Source: Tanytarsus gracilentus
Taxonomy: Eukaryota; Arthropoda; Insecta; Diptera; Chironomidae
Length of the DNA stretch: 64,000 nucleotides
NCBI GenBank assembly: GCA_038502055.1
Contig: JAXRKN010000044.1
Coordinates: forward strand, 1,646,001 to 1,710,000
Direction of reading: 5' to 3'
The position numbers and the translations under genes are program-made. How positions within the stretch are numbered: position 1 is the first letter of the stretch; every line of letters starts with the position of its first letter. Positions 50,699 through 63,868 of this stretch are shown one piece after another. The notes under the pieces are model-generated. The model worked only from the letters and a program-made list of their open reading frames with translations, made no database searches and was not told the origin of the DNA.

Positions 50699-52936
50699 AA
50701 AGAAAATTGAATTTATAAAAAAATGTCCATCCCTCTTTCAAACCCTCTGTCAACAATTTGTAAATTTTACCTCAATCACGACTGTCGTGTAACAATCACC
50801 TTGAATGGTCATCTTAGAAAAAAATGTCGATAAATTCCTCATAGAAAAAAATGGAAAATGACACACAAAGTGAAGCCAAAATGAAGGTCACACATCGGAT
50901 AATTGTTAACTCTTCTTTGTCTACACTTTTTTGTGCGATACGCTCGACATAATATTCGGGTCGGATGCATAAAGTTTACCAATGCTGGAGATTTAAAAAA
51001 ATAAATTATTTAATGAATAAATGAAGCTGATGATAATTTGAGCTTATTTGGACTTTAGGCAGAGCATTGAACTTGAAAATATTTTAATGTGATATTTTAC
51101 AGTCGTGCAAAAAATAAAATGTTGTTTCATGTCGTGGTTCGTAATTTGCTGAAAAAATGAAAAGTAAATTTCTAGAATTTGTCACTTGACCTCTTCAAGA
51201 ATTTTTTAATTTAAAAATTGTATTTCTGAGTTAAAATTTAAAGTTTAAAAAACTCGTAAAAAATATTAAATTTGCGTGATCATTTCCAAACAATCTTAAA
51301 TTCTCATCTTGATCATTCGCTGAATTTTATTACATAGGAAACGTCAATTCGATCTCATCTTGCAAAAAAAATACTTCCACAATACACTCGAACGCACACA
51401 ATATTTTTTTATATAATATTCAATCGAATAAAAATCGAAAAATGCTGATGTTGAGTCACTATAAACTCCAACTCTAATCACACACATTCAATGCATTTTT
51501 TTTTGTATTTTAAACTGCAACTTGCAGTGCACATTTATATGTGATCAATGAAATTGAAAGGTCATTAAAAAGCTTTAAGCGACATGTAGCAAATTTAATG
51601 CATTTAAATCTATCTCTGATTATTAATGTTGGCATGTGTTGTCGATAATTTTATGCCTTTAGGTGTCAGTGAGTTGAAGAAAAAATCAAATAAAAATTAA
51701 TTACTTTTTTTGGGAACCAGTTTGGTGTTTAAAATTGTTTTGATTTTAAATTAGAAAATAGCCATAAAATTTTTATAAAGTTAAAAAAAATTTATTTATT
51801 TTAAAAGCAAAAGAATATTTCACTTTTTAAATTTTTCTAAAATTTACTTAATGCAATTCACTGTTTAATTTTATTTTGTTGAGTGAAGAAACGCAATTAA
51901 GATTGACCACAGTCCGCTTTATTGCGATTCAACAGTGTTCAATGTTGATTCAACATTCAACAATGTTTTCAATGTTTCATTTTCTTGAATGCATCACTTT
52001 TATATACTTCGATGCTTAATCATTATTTATATCTTTTTTCAATGTTTTTATTGAATGTTTTTTAATAAAAATCATCAACAAAGCAATGAAGAATGATTTT
52101 TTCATTGCATGATCAAAACATTCTTCTTTGTTGCACTCTCACAATTTTATTTTCATTAGTATGAACGAAACAGCTGTGTGGCCGGCATGAGAGTAAAATG
52201 CGAAAATATAATAACAGAGCATTGTGTTCGATGTTACATCAAATGCATCATTGCTCTCGATCATTCTCAGTTTCGATGTGTCGTTCACTATGTGCAAACA
52301 CAAATATCGAAAAGATAATTTCAAGAAATGTTTAAAATTATTTTTTATGAGATTAAAAGATTGAAACAGAAAAAATGTGATATTGAAGTGAAAAAAAACT
52401 CAAACTGATTGAAAAAAATATTTAATGAGAACAATTTGAGGACAATGAGATAAATTATCGAAAACATTGGATTTAAATGCGTAAAAGTGAAACATTGATT
52501 TTGTGCGTAGAATTTATTGAAAAATAACGCAGTTTTGATAGTTAAAAAATGGGTTTAAAAAAAATGAAATAATTAAAAATTGCGAAAAACAATAAAATTC
52601 AATGTTTTTTTTAGAAAATTCCAAATGAATTTTTCAAGCCATAAAAATTATTTTTTTTCTAGTGCACTTGCACTGACGTAAGACTGAAAGTGAAAAACCC
52701 TTAAAATTTACATTCAAACATCTGTGCAAAGCGTGCAGTTCAGAGTGTATAAAATTTTCATGTATCTAATAATATAAAAATAGTTACAATCAACGTGATC
52801 GCACACATATGAAGTTAACCATATCCACAATTACTTCAAAGAATTGAGAGAGAACATTTTAAAAAAATAAACACACATAGAAGCATTCACACAGCTCAAT
52901 TGTCATTAAGCCCGAGAGAATGAAAAGTTTCCGCAC

Positions 52937-52971
52937 TCAGTTGAAGTCGAACTGTTGCGCTGTCGAGATTT
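52937..52971 (+). promoter_or_regulatory. Inr + DPE core promoter of ABCG gene 2
   Basis: The initiator TCAGTT (A+1 at 52939) matches the insect consensus TCAKTY. AGATTT occupies +28 to +33, matching 5 of 6 positions of the DPE RGWYVT at exactly the required spacing. This would give a 5' UTR of about 300 nt before the ATG at 53240. No TATA box is present. Confidence 0.55.
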
Positions 52972-53239
52972 AAAATAGAGGAAAAAAAGAACTTTAATTT
53001 ATTATTTGCGCGTTGTCGAGTGACTCAATTTCCTTAGCTCGCCTGAATATTCATAAGCAAGTTGAATATCGATCGTGCAAGGGCTTAAAACTGAACATGT
53101 GTGATTGAGAGTAAAAAAACAATTACGAAAAAATCATTTCGCGCTTATCAAACAAAGAACTCTCACTTAATAATAACTCAGAAAAGAGTTAATTACATTG
53201 TCGCACTTAACAAAGAAGAAGAAATTCGAGATATTAAAA

Positions 53240-56200
53240 ATGATTGAGGAACCGATAAAATTAAATGATCTTTCCGATGATAGGAAAAATTTGGTCGGTG
53301 CAAGTGGATCATCCTCGACGAAGATACAAATTGTGCCAGCGCAGCCTAAAACCTTGAGCCACTTACCTTCCCGACCCGCCGTGGAATTAGCATTCAGAGA
53401 CTTGACTTATCGTGTCAAAGAGGGTCGATCGAATAGTGAGTAGAATTTTTTTCATTTATTTTTGGTGCTTTTTTAATGAGTGAATGAGAAAAGTGGATGA
53501 ATATTTTGTTAATTCTTAATTAAAACTTTTCCTAATAAAAAATTGAATTAAAAGTTGTAGCTTTCAATTTTTCCAAGCCAACTCACACAGTGAAGGTCAT
53601 AACTTAGTATTGAAAGTTGAGGTTGTTCAAAAAGTTTCTAGAACTTTATTTTAGATTTTTAAATTATTGAAAAAATATAAAAATATTTTTGCTAGTTAAA
53701 TCTTTAATTGTTGACTGATGCAGAGTTTATCAAATTTTTCTTCATAAAAGTTCAAATATTTTTATCTACTCGGTTAAAAAAGCAACAAAACATTCCAAAG
53801 TCTAAAAAATGCCTCATTATCAATCCTAATGTACACTGGTGGAGTTGCAAATGAGTAATTTCAATAATTTTTCTGTTTATTTAGAAGCGTTTCTGCTTGC
53901 TGGGTAAAATTGCGTAATAATTATCGTTACAATGGGTTAAAATGTTCGTCTCCTTCACATTTTACAGAGACTCTTTTTAAATTGCAATATGCGAATGCAC
54001 GCAGCTGGTTGTGAACTCGTCTATGAAATTAGCTATTGAAAAATTTATTTTTATGTGAATTAAAAAATTTTAACATGTTGAATAATTGAAAAAAATCTTG
54101 TTGACGGTAAAAACCATAAAAAAAGTCTCACGTGCATTTTTTGACCTTTTATCGTTAGTTTTTGATCTGATAAGATAACAAAATTATTTTTTAGCTCTAA
54201 TTCTTTTTGACCCGGAAACGTTTTAAGATATCCGACAAAAAATTATTTTTTAATAATTTTTAGGATTTTGCAAATCGCTATTTTAGTTACATTTTAATCT
54301 TAAAAACATTTTTAACTAGAATCAATAAAAGTTTTTATTCACTTGCAAGTCAATCTCGTGTTGATTTCCATCCTGCTGACATTGACTGTAATTTCATACT
54401 AAAAGTTTTTTCTATAAATGATTAAACACTTGCATTTGATGTTGTTAAAGCTTCAAATAAAAACTCTAATTATTCACAAAATGATGTGAGAAGAAAATAA
54501 TTGTTGAAAAATTAACTTAAAAGTGTTTTAATAATGAAAAATTTTGCCGGATTTAAATAGAAAAATTGCGTGATTTAAAATTGAAAATGAGTTGATTAAA
54601 AAATTTATCTCCAAGGACTGAGAACGTAAAAATTTTAAACATGCTGATTTTTTATCAGTCCTTAAAAATTAATAATTTTTTAAAATGTTAATTTGTTTGT
54701 GTTGCATCCGTTTGCGTGTTAATGTCATTTTATGCAACTCTCAACTATTCGTGTTTGCATTTGCAAATGTGAAAGAATTAAGCCAACAAATGTTGGAAAA
54801 TGAAAGTCGTCTTCATTCACCTTTTAGTTAAAGCGTGATTAACTTTATAAATTAATTGCATCAAAATTAAAAAAGGTTTTCATTCTCGATAGTAAAATAT
54901 ACTCTAAAATCCTTTAAAATTTTTTTAAATTTTCAACCGATCTGTGATTAAATTTTTCACCAATCAAAAAAACTTGTCGTAAATCAAAAATTGAATGAAA
55001 ATTTATTTGATGTCAAAAATTATAAAAGATTTTAACAAGTTTACACGATTATTAACAAAATTTGAATTTTTATCCCATTAATTATTTAAAAGACTCCCAT
55101 ACTAACTGTAAAAAATTAAGTCAAAATGAATGATCTAAGAAGTAACAAATTGATCGAGAAGCAAAAATAAAAATTATTCCCAAATTGAACTTGAATTTTC
55201 AGAAATTCGAGTTGGCAAATTTTAATTTTGTATGTGTTACTTTTTTGAATAGAAAAATTTGGCAGAAAATTTAATCTCACGTGTGCTTATTAGTTCTACT
55301 TAAAATTATTAAAAAAATTGAAATTTTCAGATCAAGTTTCTTGTGTTTAATTTGGAATATCCCACAAAACTTTTAAACAATAATTTTTTTAACAATCGCA
55401 TGTTGAGAATTTTTGTTCTTAAATTGGGAATTTTACATAAAAACAACCAACAAATAAATCTTATTTGTATCACACCTTTCAAAATCCGCAAAGTCATTCT
55501 TAGAAAAAAATTTAAAATTAAAAAAAATATTAAAAGATGTTGGACAAGAATTCTCGGAAATTAGTTAATTTTTAAATTTCATTAAATATTAAATGTCTTG
55601 ATTTATATTTAAAAAAAAAATCTTAACACAGTTTTTGCAACCCATAAAAAAATCACGTGTCAAACAAAAATTTGTTCTCCGTCTTATTTTCACAAAATTT
55701 AAAATATCCTTCAAAACTTTTAAAGGGTATTCGGTCAAAAACCTTTGAATTGTTACTAATGCGATTTTGAAACCCCCGAGGGAATTTTGAATGTAGTTTC
55801 ATCTAATTGTGTCTTGCGAGAGACTCAAAAAAAAATCTTTAATGTACGTGCGCAAAACGACAAAATGATCAAGATAAACCGCTAAACATGAGACAAATTG
55901 ACCTTCAGACTAATCAAAGCAAAGGGTTTAATTTTTTTGTCTAGCTTTTGAATTGTTTTAGATTTTGTTAAAACTTAAAAAAATTTTAAATTATTCTTTA
56001 ACTCCAAAACTTAAAAGCCTGTTTATAGATTTTTAAAAATATTTGTAAGCTTGATAACATTTTAAGCCGTCCCTAAGCCGTCCTTAACATCTTTCAACGT
56101 AAACTAGATCAAAAAGAACTGAAAATTCTCGATTTTGCCCTGAAAAATCACTCGCTTTGACCCATATCACTTTTCAATATCATTATCAACTCCATCCAGC

Positions 56201-59200
56201 ACAATAATTAATCACAATTTGCTCTTTGTACTTCACGAGTTCCTTCTCTCATTGTTTTCTCAATAACAAAACTGACGACAGCATGACAAAAAAATGCGAA
56301 TTCACACAATAATCATAATAGCAATGAACGTGACTTCGAATCTAATTCAACTTTGTCTGTTATTAAAGAAAATAAAATGACAAAAATTATTTTGGAAAAA
56401 TTGCTGGTGTCATCTTCATTGCGCGGCGAGTGATGAATTTAAATTTTATTATTTTTTTATTATTCATATACAAAATCTATAAATCTTTTAATTTTTAAAC
56501 TAATTTTCTTTCTGGATGTAATTTTTAAAAACAAAAACATCAAAAAATCTTTTTATTTATATCTGAACCACTTTAAAAATATTTTTGTTCGCCTATATTT
56601 AACACAAATTATTTGAACTATGCCGCAAATAAAATAATAAGAATAAAAACACAAAAAAATGCGTGAGAACTCACAAACCCAAAAATGTCATAATTACATC
56701 GCGTTCAAAGTCACTCACATAGGAAGCCCCAAAAAATTACCTCTAACAAATTATTTTGAACATCAAATATACAAATAACAATGAGTAATTGTGGTTGTGT
56801 GTTTTTTTGAGAGACGTCTAGGAGTTTTTTTGTGCTGCTTGAATTTTATTGACACTTCAATTTTTGAGATTATTGTTTACGACATTTTTTCTATTTACAG
56901 CCACAAAAGTCATTCTAAAAGAGGTCAGTGGACGATTGCGTCCAGGAGAACTATGCGGAATCATGGGCCCGTCAGGTGCCGGCAAATCCACCTTGCTCAA
57001 CATTCTTTCCGGATACAAGTGAGTTCAACTTTATTGTTATAATTAATTCCAACAAACACCAAAGGTCGATTTCGTATCGTATGATAATTTTGATAAATTT
57101 AAATTACTTTTGCGTTTAGTTTTTTAATTGCGGAATTTAAGCTTTTTTGATGATGATAAAAATTTTAAATTACCGAAAAAAATTCCTGGATTTAAATAAA
57201 GTTTGTTTGCACTGAAAATCCATTTTTTGAACTTGAAAAATTATTTTACTCCAATTCTCGTCATTTTTTATCAAATTTTGCGTCGCTTAACCACAACAGC
57301 TTAAAGTCTTCGCCCAAAGTCGATAAGATAAATTTTTTTCATTAAATCTCCATGACAACCGTTAGAAATGTTAAGTAATCACCAAAAGCGGTTGCTTCAC
57401 CTTTAAAAATTATTGTTTCTCTTATCGAAAAATTCATCATCAGGTTTAATGACTTTTTACATTTGATAGAAAAAAAATCCGACTGATAACAGTAGAAAAT
57501 AATTTGACGCAATTGAACTTTGAAATGTGACGTTAATAAACTTTTTATACTTTTTTTTTCTAGGACAACAAAGATCGAGGGTTCGATCACGATGAACGGG
57601 AAGGAAAGAAATATCAGCTTGTTCCGTAAGTTGTCGGCTTACATCATGCAAGACAATCAACTTCATGCAAATCTCACCGTCGAAGAGGCAATGAACGTCG
57701 CCGCCAACTTAAAGTTGAGTCAGAAAGTTCCAAAGGGCGAGAAATTGAGTGTGGTTAGTATTGAGTTATAGATGTGACCTCATAGACAATCCTCAATGCT
57801 AAAGAGGCTAATAAATTATTGAAGGGAAATTGCATAAAAACTTCTTTTATGACATATGCAAATTTTCTCACACTGCGATATAGAAAAAAGCGTTAGATAA
57901 AAAATTCAGCTTGTTACTAATCAACTAATGGCCTTTTTAAAATGCATTTACGTCAATAATCTTCATTCATGAGGTTAGAGATGCAATTTATAGTTAAAAC
58001 TTCTATTGTTTATTGCAAATTGGAAAAAAAATCAAACGAAACAGTTCAAAAGATCACAAATTAGATTTTCTAGCAAATAAATTACAGTTTTAGTATTTCT
58101 AATTAATTTTTTTAAAAATTGTCAGTTTAATAATTAATTTTAACTCATTTAAATTAAATTTTTGCGCTTTCATAAAGGATCAAAGTTTTGATTAGTATAA
58201 AAATCAATTTGTAAATAAAATTTTACTTTAAATGTTTTTTATTTTGAATTTTTAAAATTTAACGATCACAAAAAATTCACTAATCAAAATTTAAATTAAT
58301 TATTTCAAACAATTTTAATTTATTATTTCAAAATATTTCTTACATATATTTTTACTTTTTTAGATTAAAGAAATTTTGGAGACACTTGGACTTGAAGAGC
58401 ATCGTCGAACTTTGACGAGAAATTTATCAGGCGGTCAAAAGAAAAGACTGTCAATCGCATTGGAGCTCGTCAATAATCCACCTGTAAGTTCTCACAGACT
58501 TTTAAATATTTACAATAATTTTCGTAATCACGCGGATATTTTTTCCAGGTTATGTTCTTCGATGAGCCAACATCAGGTCTCGACAGCTCGACTTGCTTCC
58601 AGTGCATAAATTTATTGAAATTTCTGGCAAGCGGTGGAAGAACAATTATTTGTACAATTCATCAGGTAAGTCTTTAGTGAATTAAAAGTGGTTTTTATCA
58701 AATTCTTAAATAAATAAAATTCAATAAATTTTTCAATCTTTTCCAGCCTTCAGCACGTCTCTTCGAGATGTTCGATCAACTCTACACCCTTTCTGATGGT
58801 CAGTGTGTGTATCAAGGCAGCACCAAGCAGCTCGTTCCATTCCTTATGACGCTCGATCTTGAGTGTCCAAGCTACCACAATCCAGCATCTTATATTATTG
58901 AAGTCGCATGCGGTGAGCATGGCGATCACACAAGAAAGCTCGTTAACGCCATTGAGAATGGCAAAAAAGACGTTCGAACTGAAGCTGATTATGAGAAAAT
59001 TAAGCCGATGAACGGCAAAAGTGATATTCCGAAAGTTCACATGACAGAAGCGAATTTAAAATCGACTTATGAGAAAAATGAAAAATTCGCTGACAATCAA
59101 AATGGAAAAGCTTTATTACCGGCGAAAATTCTTAATGCGATTGCTAAAGGTGACGAAAATATTGCGATCAATGTTGACGATAAAGAACCTGATGCCGCTA

Positions 59201-60561
59201 CGGGATTGCTCAGTGAGGAAAGTGGAGAAATTTCACCTGAAAGATATCCAACTTCCGAGTTTCATCAATTCTGGATCGTCCTAAAGAGAACTTTGTTGTT
59301 TAGCAGACGCGATTGGGTGAGTTTATCATTTTATAAATATTTTATTAAAGTATGAAAATTTAGAAAATATTAAATTTTGTTTTATTTTCTAAAATTACCA
59401 TTTTTGACCTCAATCGACTCGTTCGTACTCAATCTAAATATTTTCCTCTATTTACCCCAGTTTGAAAAAAATTTTCTTCTAAAAAATAAACATTAGAAGT
59501 GAATCAGTGACTTAAGATTGACCTCATTAATTTTTGTGATGTTTATAAAATTTTCATCTCCATCGTCGCTGCAAATCTCTAATCACGATATCACCTTGAG
59601 TCAATTTTGAATTATCTCTTTAACATTTTTATCGTTCACAGACCTTGATGTACTTGCGACTGTTCGCACATGTTCTCGTTGGATTTTTAATTGGAGCACT
59701 TTACTACGATATTGGCAATGATGGCGCGAAAGTGTTGAGTAATTTGGGATTTTTGTTCTTCAATATGCTTTTCCTTATGTACACGTCAATGACCATAACG
59801 ATATTATCATGTGAGTAATTTGAAGACATGTAAAAATTCGCATGCATGCGAAAAAATGGCATGTGAATAAATTTTCCGCATATCTGACAATTGTGCATAT
59901 TTTTAGTCCCATTGGAAATGCCGGTGCTGCTGAAGGAAAATTTCAATCGATGGTACTCACTGAGAAGTTACTATCTGGCCATCACAATATCTGACATTCC
60001 ATTCCAAGTAGGGAACTAGGTTAAAAAAATTAAATTTTATATTTATTAAATTTTTTTCAGGCAATTTTCTGTTTCATTTATGTGTCACTCGTCTATTACT
60101 TCACATCACAACCAATGGAGCTTTTCCGCTTTTCACTCTTCATGGGCGCATGTCTTCTCATCTCTTTCGTCGCTCAGAGTGTTGGACTTGTTGTTGGTGC
60201 TGCTATGAATGTTCAAAATGGCGTTTTCTTGGCTCCGGTCATGTCCGTTCCATTCCTTCTTTTCTCTGGATTCTTCGTCTCATTCAATGCCATTCCAATT
60301 TACCTTCGATGGATCACATACTTGTCATACATTCGATATGGCTTTGAGGCGACTGCTCTTGCAACTTATAGCTACGATCGTGAGACACTCAAGTGCTATC
60401 AAACTTATTGTCACTTTAAGAATCCGGGCACAACTCTCGCTGAATTGGACATGAAAGACTCAAATGTTGCACTTGACTTTGGTGCATTGATTGTCATCTT
60501 TATAGTGCTGAGAATTGCCGCATATTTGTTCCTCAGATGGAAATTGAAGACACAACGATAA
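53240..60561 (+). CDS. ABC transporter subfamily G, ABCG1/ABCG4-like, gene 2
   Basis: Exons: 53240-53435, 56901-57018, 57564-57753, 58364-58483, 58549-58665, 58747-59316, 59642-59810, 59907-60007, 60061-60561, giving 693 residues. Walker A GPSGAGKST is at residues 88-96, signature LSGGQ at 189-193 and Walker B VMFFDE at 209-214. The H-loop IHQPSA, a Lys/Glu-rich linker of about 120 residues and a six-helix membrane domain (LLFSGFFVSF, then CYQTYCHF) follow. The introns after GYK, before FPxEM and after PFQ fall at the same positions and phases as in gene 1, showing common descent by tandem duplication. The linker and N terminus are unrelated to gene 1. It is a half-transporter, probably for lipids or related substrates. 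The ATG at 53240 was chosen because the longer reading frame begins with a non-ATG codon. Intron 1 is 3.5 kb. Confidence 0.9.
53436..56900. other. Intron 1 of ABCG gene 2
   Basis: 3.5 kb AT-rich intron; no gene, RNA or repeat family recognised. Confidence 0.6.
57754..58363. other. Intron 3 of ABCG gene 2
   Basis: 610 bp AT-rich intron separating the Walker A and signature-motif exons; no other content seen. Confidence 0.6.
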
Positions 60562-62183
60562 ACTTTGACAATTAACAGGCTTGTTTACTTGTAGAATTAT
60601 CTTGATAAATTAGGGTTTGAGGATATTATTTTATTTCATTTTTGGAATCACCCAAAAATTTATATTTATGACAAAAAAAGTAATTTTTACGAATATTTTA
60701 GGAGATAAGTTTGTACTTATAGCTTGGATGGTTAAACTTTACAAATTATTATAAAATTGTATGAGTAATAAAGGGACGATCATTTGGATTCGCTTTTTTA
60801 ATTGAGTTAAGTTAAATTCAGAAAAAAATAAAATTAAAGTTGAATCGAGAGAGTTTTTAATTTTAAATCTTTTGTGTCTTGCTCTCTTACTGACAATATG
60901 AACTAGTGATAAAATGTATTCTGTGTGCCTTCATGGAAAAGCCAATCAGAATTTTATATTTTAATAAAAAAGCACAAGGAAGATTTAAAAAGCGAGTTTC
61001 ATGTCCTGTGTGAAACAACTTGATTTTTTTTATAATACAGCTTTCTACCAAACTTTACTCTTTAATCTTGATTTTAAAATGACAAATGTCTAAAATCTTA
61101 AGTTTCTTTCTCTTTATGATGAAAATTAAATTTAAAGATTTTATTTAAAGTTTTTTAAGGGTTGATTAGAATTTTTTTTGACCAAGCTTCAAAATAATTT
61201 AAAGACCTTAAAAATATATTCGAAAACTTTTTCTACCCTTAACTCGTGAAAAATTTCTAATTGTAGGCTGTGACCTTACAAAAGAGCATAAAAAAGGTTT
61301 TTAATAAAGATTAAATTTATTATCGACAAAACAATTTTTACAACATTAATGAAAATTTCGAAAGTTTTATAAAAATGTAATTTTTAATCGTATGTGAATC
61401 AAATTTGCCAAAATATCAAAATATAATCGAATTTTGAACAAGTCCGCAATATTCTAAAACTTGATTAATAACATAAATGTTTCAAAAGCTATTTTTTGTA
61501 CGTACACAGAATGAATTTTTTTAGAAAATCCTGTAATGATAATTTAATAAAAAATTTGATAAAAAAATTAAGTTTTTATTTTTTGTTTATTTTTTTCAGT
61601 AAATAAATTAAATTAAATCTTTACAAAACATTTATCTAAATCATTAAATCAATTTCAGAGTTTCTTTAATATTTTTAAAAGTTAAAATCATAAATAAGTT
61701 TTATTTGTTTTAACTAAACTAAATTACTATCACTTACAGATCGATCAACAATTGTCAACGTGCAATAAATCGATTTCTAATCTTTTAACTCTAAATTTAT
61801 CAACATGTCATAAATTCGCTCTCAATTTCATCATTTATTATTCACAAAATAAATTTGCAATTTAAATGCTTTTTTTATAATTAAATCTAGATCTTTTGAC
61901 AACTAATTAAACATTAGTTGGTATGGAGTTTTCTATAAAGTTGCTCACACATAAACTTTGTAAGACGATTCTTATCTGATTAATTAACGATAAATCATTG
62001 ACGCAACTGTGACAGTAAAAAATATAAAGAAGAATTTGTGGGTGATAAAATTGCGTGAAGACGATGAGCTAAAAGTTGAAAAAATATATATGAAGTCAAA
62101 AACTAAATTTAGAACCTTGGCTTTAAATTTTGTTGATTGATAATGAGATTTTTAAATTAATTTAGTTTTGATATTTAACAAAC
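60562..62183. other. Convergent 3' region, ABCG gene 2 / serine protease
   Basis: AT-rich sequence between convergent genes with both 3' UTRs; no ORF or repeat recognised. Confidence 0.5.
60767..60772 (+). promoter_or_regulatory. Polyadenylation signal of ABCG gene 2
   Basis: AATAAA about 205 bp after the stop codon. Confidence 0.55.
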
Positions 62184-63430
62184 TCACTTTGGATCAATTG
62201 TTGATGGTCGTGGAATATTTTCATGCTCAAGGTTCGAATTAATACATTCTGAAATCCAGGGATTGTATCGAGAGACATCGACATAAGCTCCTGGAAAATT
62301 TCTTCTCCCGCACCCGAAGCCAAAAGACACGACTATAAATTTTTTTATTAAATGTTAAATTAAGTCAAAAATAATTTTTCTTACCTCCCGCTATTTGATT
62401 TCGACAAATCAAGCCACCACCGGAATCTAAATTGAATTTAATTGATTATTTAAAAATTTAACTGAAAAAAAATTTTTAACCTCCAAAGCATGCATCTCTC
62501 GATCCATCAAGAGTTCCAGCACAAAAAAAGTTCGATGGCATTCTTCCATTGTACGATTGTGTGCCGTTGCAAAAGTTCATGCTGATAATGTCTAAATCAA
62601 CTCTAAGTAAAATCGGATGCGGAGATGACCGAAGAGGATGAGTCACACCCCTTGAAATTAATTTTTACAATTTAATACAATTAACTTCAATAATATTATT
62701 ACCATCCCGCTAAGAAACAAACTTCGTTATCCGCTGGAGTTGCGATTGATCGCGGCAGTGGAAAAAGTTGCGGAACATGATAAAATGCCACCGAAACTCT
62801 AATCACGGCAATGTCATTTGCAAACGTATCCAAATTGTATTCGGGATGAACGAAGAGATGGGTTGGAAATCGAATTTGTCGTGCCGGTGATGCACCGCGA
62901 TTTTCAATCAACAAATCATTCGCCATGAGTCGAATCTGTAAAAAGTTGTGGCAAATTTAGAAAAAATAAAATTTTCATTAATTTGTCAAACTCTTTACAC
63001 TTGACAGCTCGAAAACGTGACCGAACTCTGAGGTGAGACAATGGGCCGCTGATAAAATATGACGGAAATCTAAAAAGGAAGATTTGAAAATTTAACGGCT
63101 TTTTTAAAAATTATATTTTACCGATCAAACTTCCGCCGCACATGTGGTGACCCGCCCTGCTTTGAAGCGAAACGATTGATAAAAATTCTCCGTGAAATGC
63201 GGGTGTGCCTCCAATTATCCTCGGGAAAAAGACAACTTCATCATTGTCATCATACTTCGCATGTGGAAAGTGAGGAATTCCTGCATCCCAATTCCAATCG
63301 CTAATTTCTTCTTCATAACCGCTTACAGCTTTTATTTTCGAGGAATTTATCGATTAAAACAGTATATATATAGTTATAATTACTCACTATGAGTCACCAG
63401 AAGTAAAATCAGGAGAAATGTTGAGTTCAT
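62184..63430 (-). CDS. Secreted trypsin-like serine protease (S1 family)
   Basis: Exons on the minus strand: 63430-63388, 63328-63122, 63069-62999, 62935-62703, 62650-62481, 62426-62385, 62332-62184, giving 304 residues. A signal peptide (MNSTFLLILLLVTHTVSG) is followed by a short propeptide of about 33 residues, rich in Asp and Glu. The activation site is FFPR|IIGG (residue 52). The catalytic triad is complete: His93 in SAAHC, Asp148 in NDIAVIRV, Ser243 in GDSGGG. Asp237 (DACFGDS) fills the S1-pocket position of trypsins, so cleavage after Lys/Arg is expected. The protein carries no clip domain. A tail of about 20 residues rich in Asn, Pro and Glu follows the domain. Insects have many such secreted proteases, and the specific role is unknown. 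The exon 1/2 junction has a weak acceptor. Confidence 0.87.
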
Positions 63431-63689
63431 TCTGTTCACACTCAAATCACTAACTGAAATAAAAATTATGTCGATCCGAAAAAGTAAACTTTATCGCGAA
63501 TGCAACGCAGAAATTCTTTTTTTTATCAAATTCTTTATCTATTTCAGAAGGGATTAATTTCTCCTTCGTGATAAATATTGAAATGTGGCAACTAGTGAAA
63601 ATGTTGTGTGTTTTGGTGTGTGATCGAGACAGGGCTTCGAGTTGAGTTTTAAACTGAAAAAATGAATTGAAAATTCAATGCTTGAACTA

Positions 63690-63868
63690 CTTTAAAGCCT
63701 GCGTGGGACATGTAAACCGTTGGGGGACGTAAATTTAAATAAAAGTATACTTTTTGTATACAATTGTCTATTGAAAATACGTTGGGGATGAGATTTAAAT
63801 TTTATTTGTATGAGGATTTTTTGAATTTTAACGGTAACATTTGGCCATGTCCCACGAAGGCTTTAAAG
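63690..63868. mobile_element. 179-bp MITE with 23-bp terminal inverted repeats
   Basis: Positions 63690-63712 and 63846-63868 are inverted repeats matching at 22 of 23 bases, with core GTGGGACATG. Both ends carry the palindrome CTTTAAAG, which may be the target duplication (TTAA, TTTAAA or all 8 bp). It contains no ORF; an internal GTATAC pair forms a further small inverted repeat. It lies about 260 bp upstream of the protease start. Confidence 0.75.

Larger units (their letters stand above)
43504..53239. other. Region between the two ABCG genes
   Basis: 9.7 kb without a convincing gene. It holds the first gene's 3' UTR, a 27-bp fragment related to the 20.4-kb repeat, a satellite-bearing element (47335-48707) and the second gene's promoter. 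Around 46550-46940 is a GC-richer patch with several GAGAG motifs and an initiator-like TCAGTG, perhaps regulatory. Confidence 0.5.

Noticed and set aside
53198..53239. Longer N terminus for ABCG gene 2
   Set aside because: The extension starts at a TTG codon. The first ATG in frame is at 53240.
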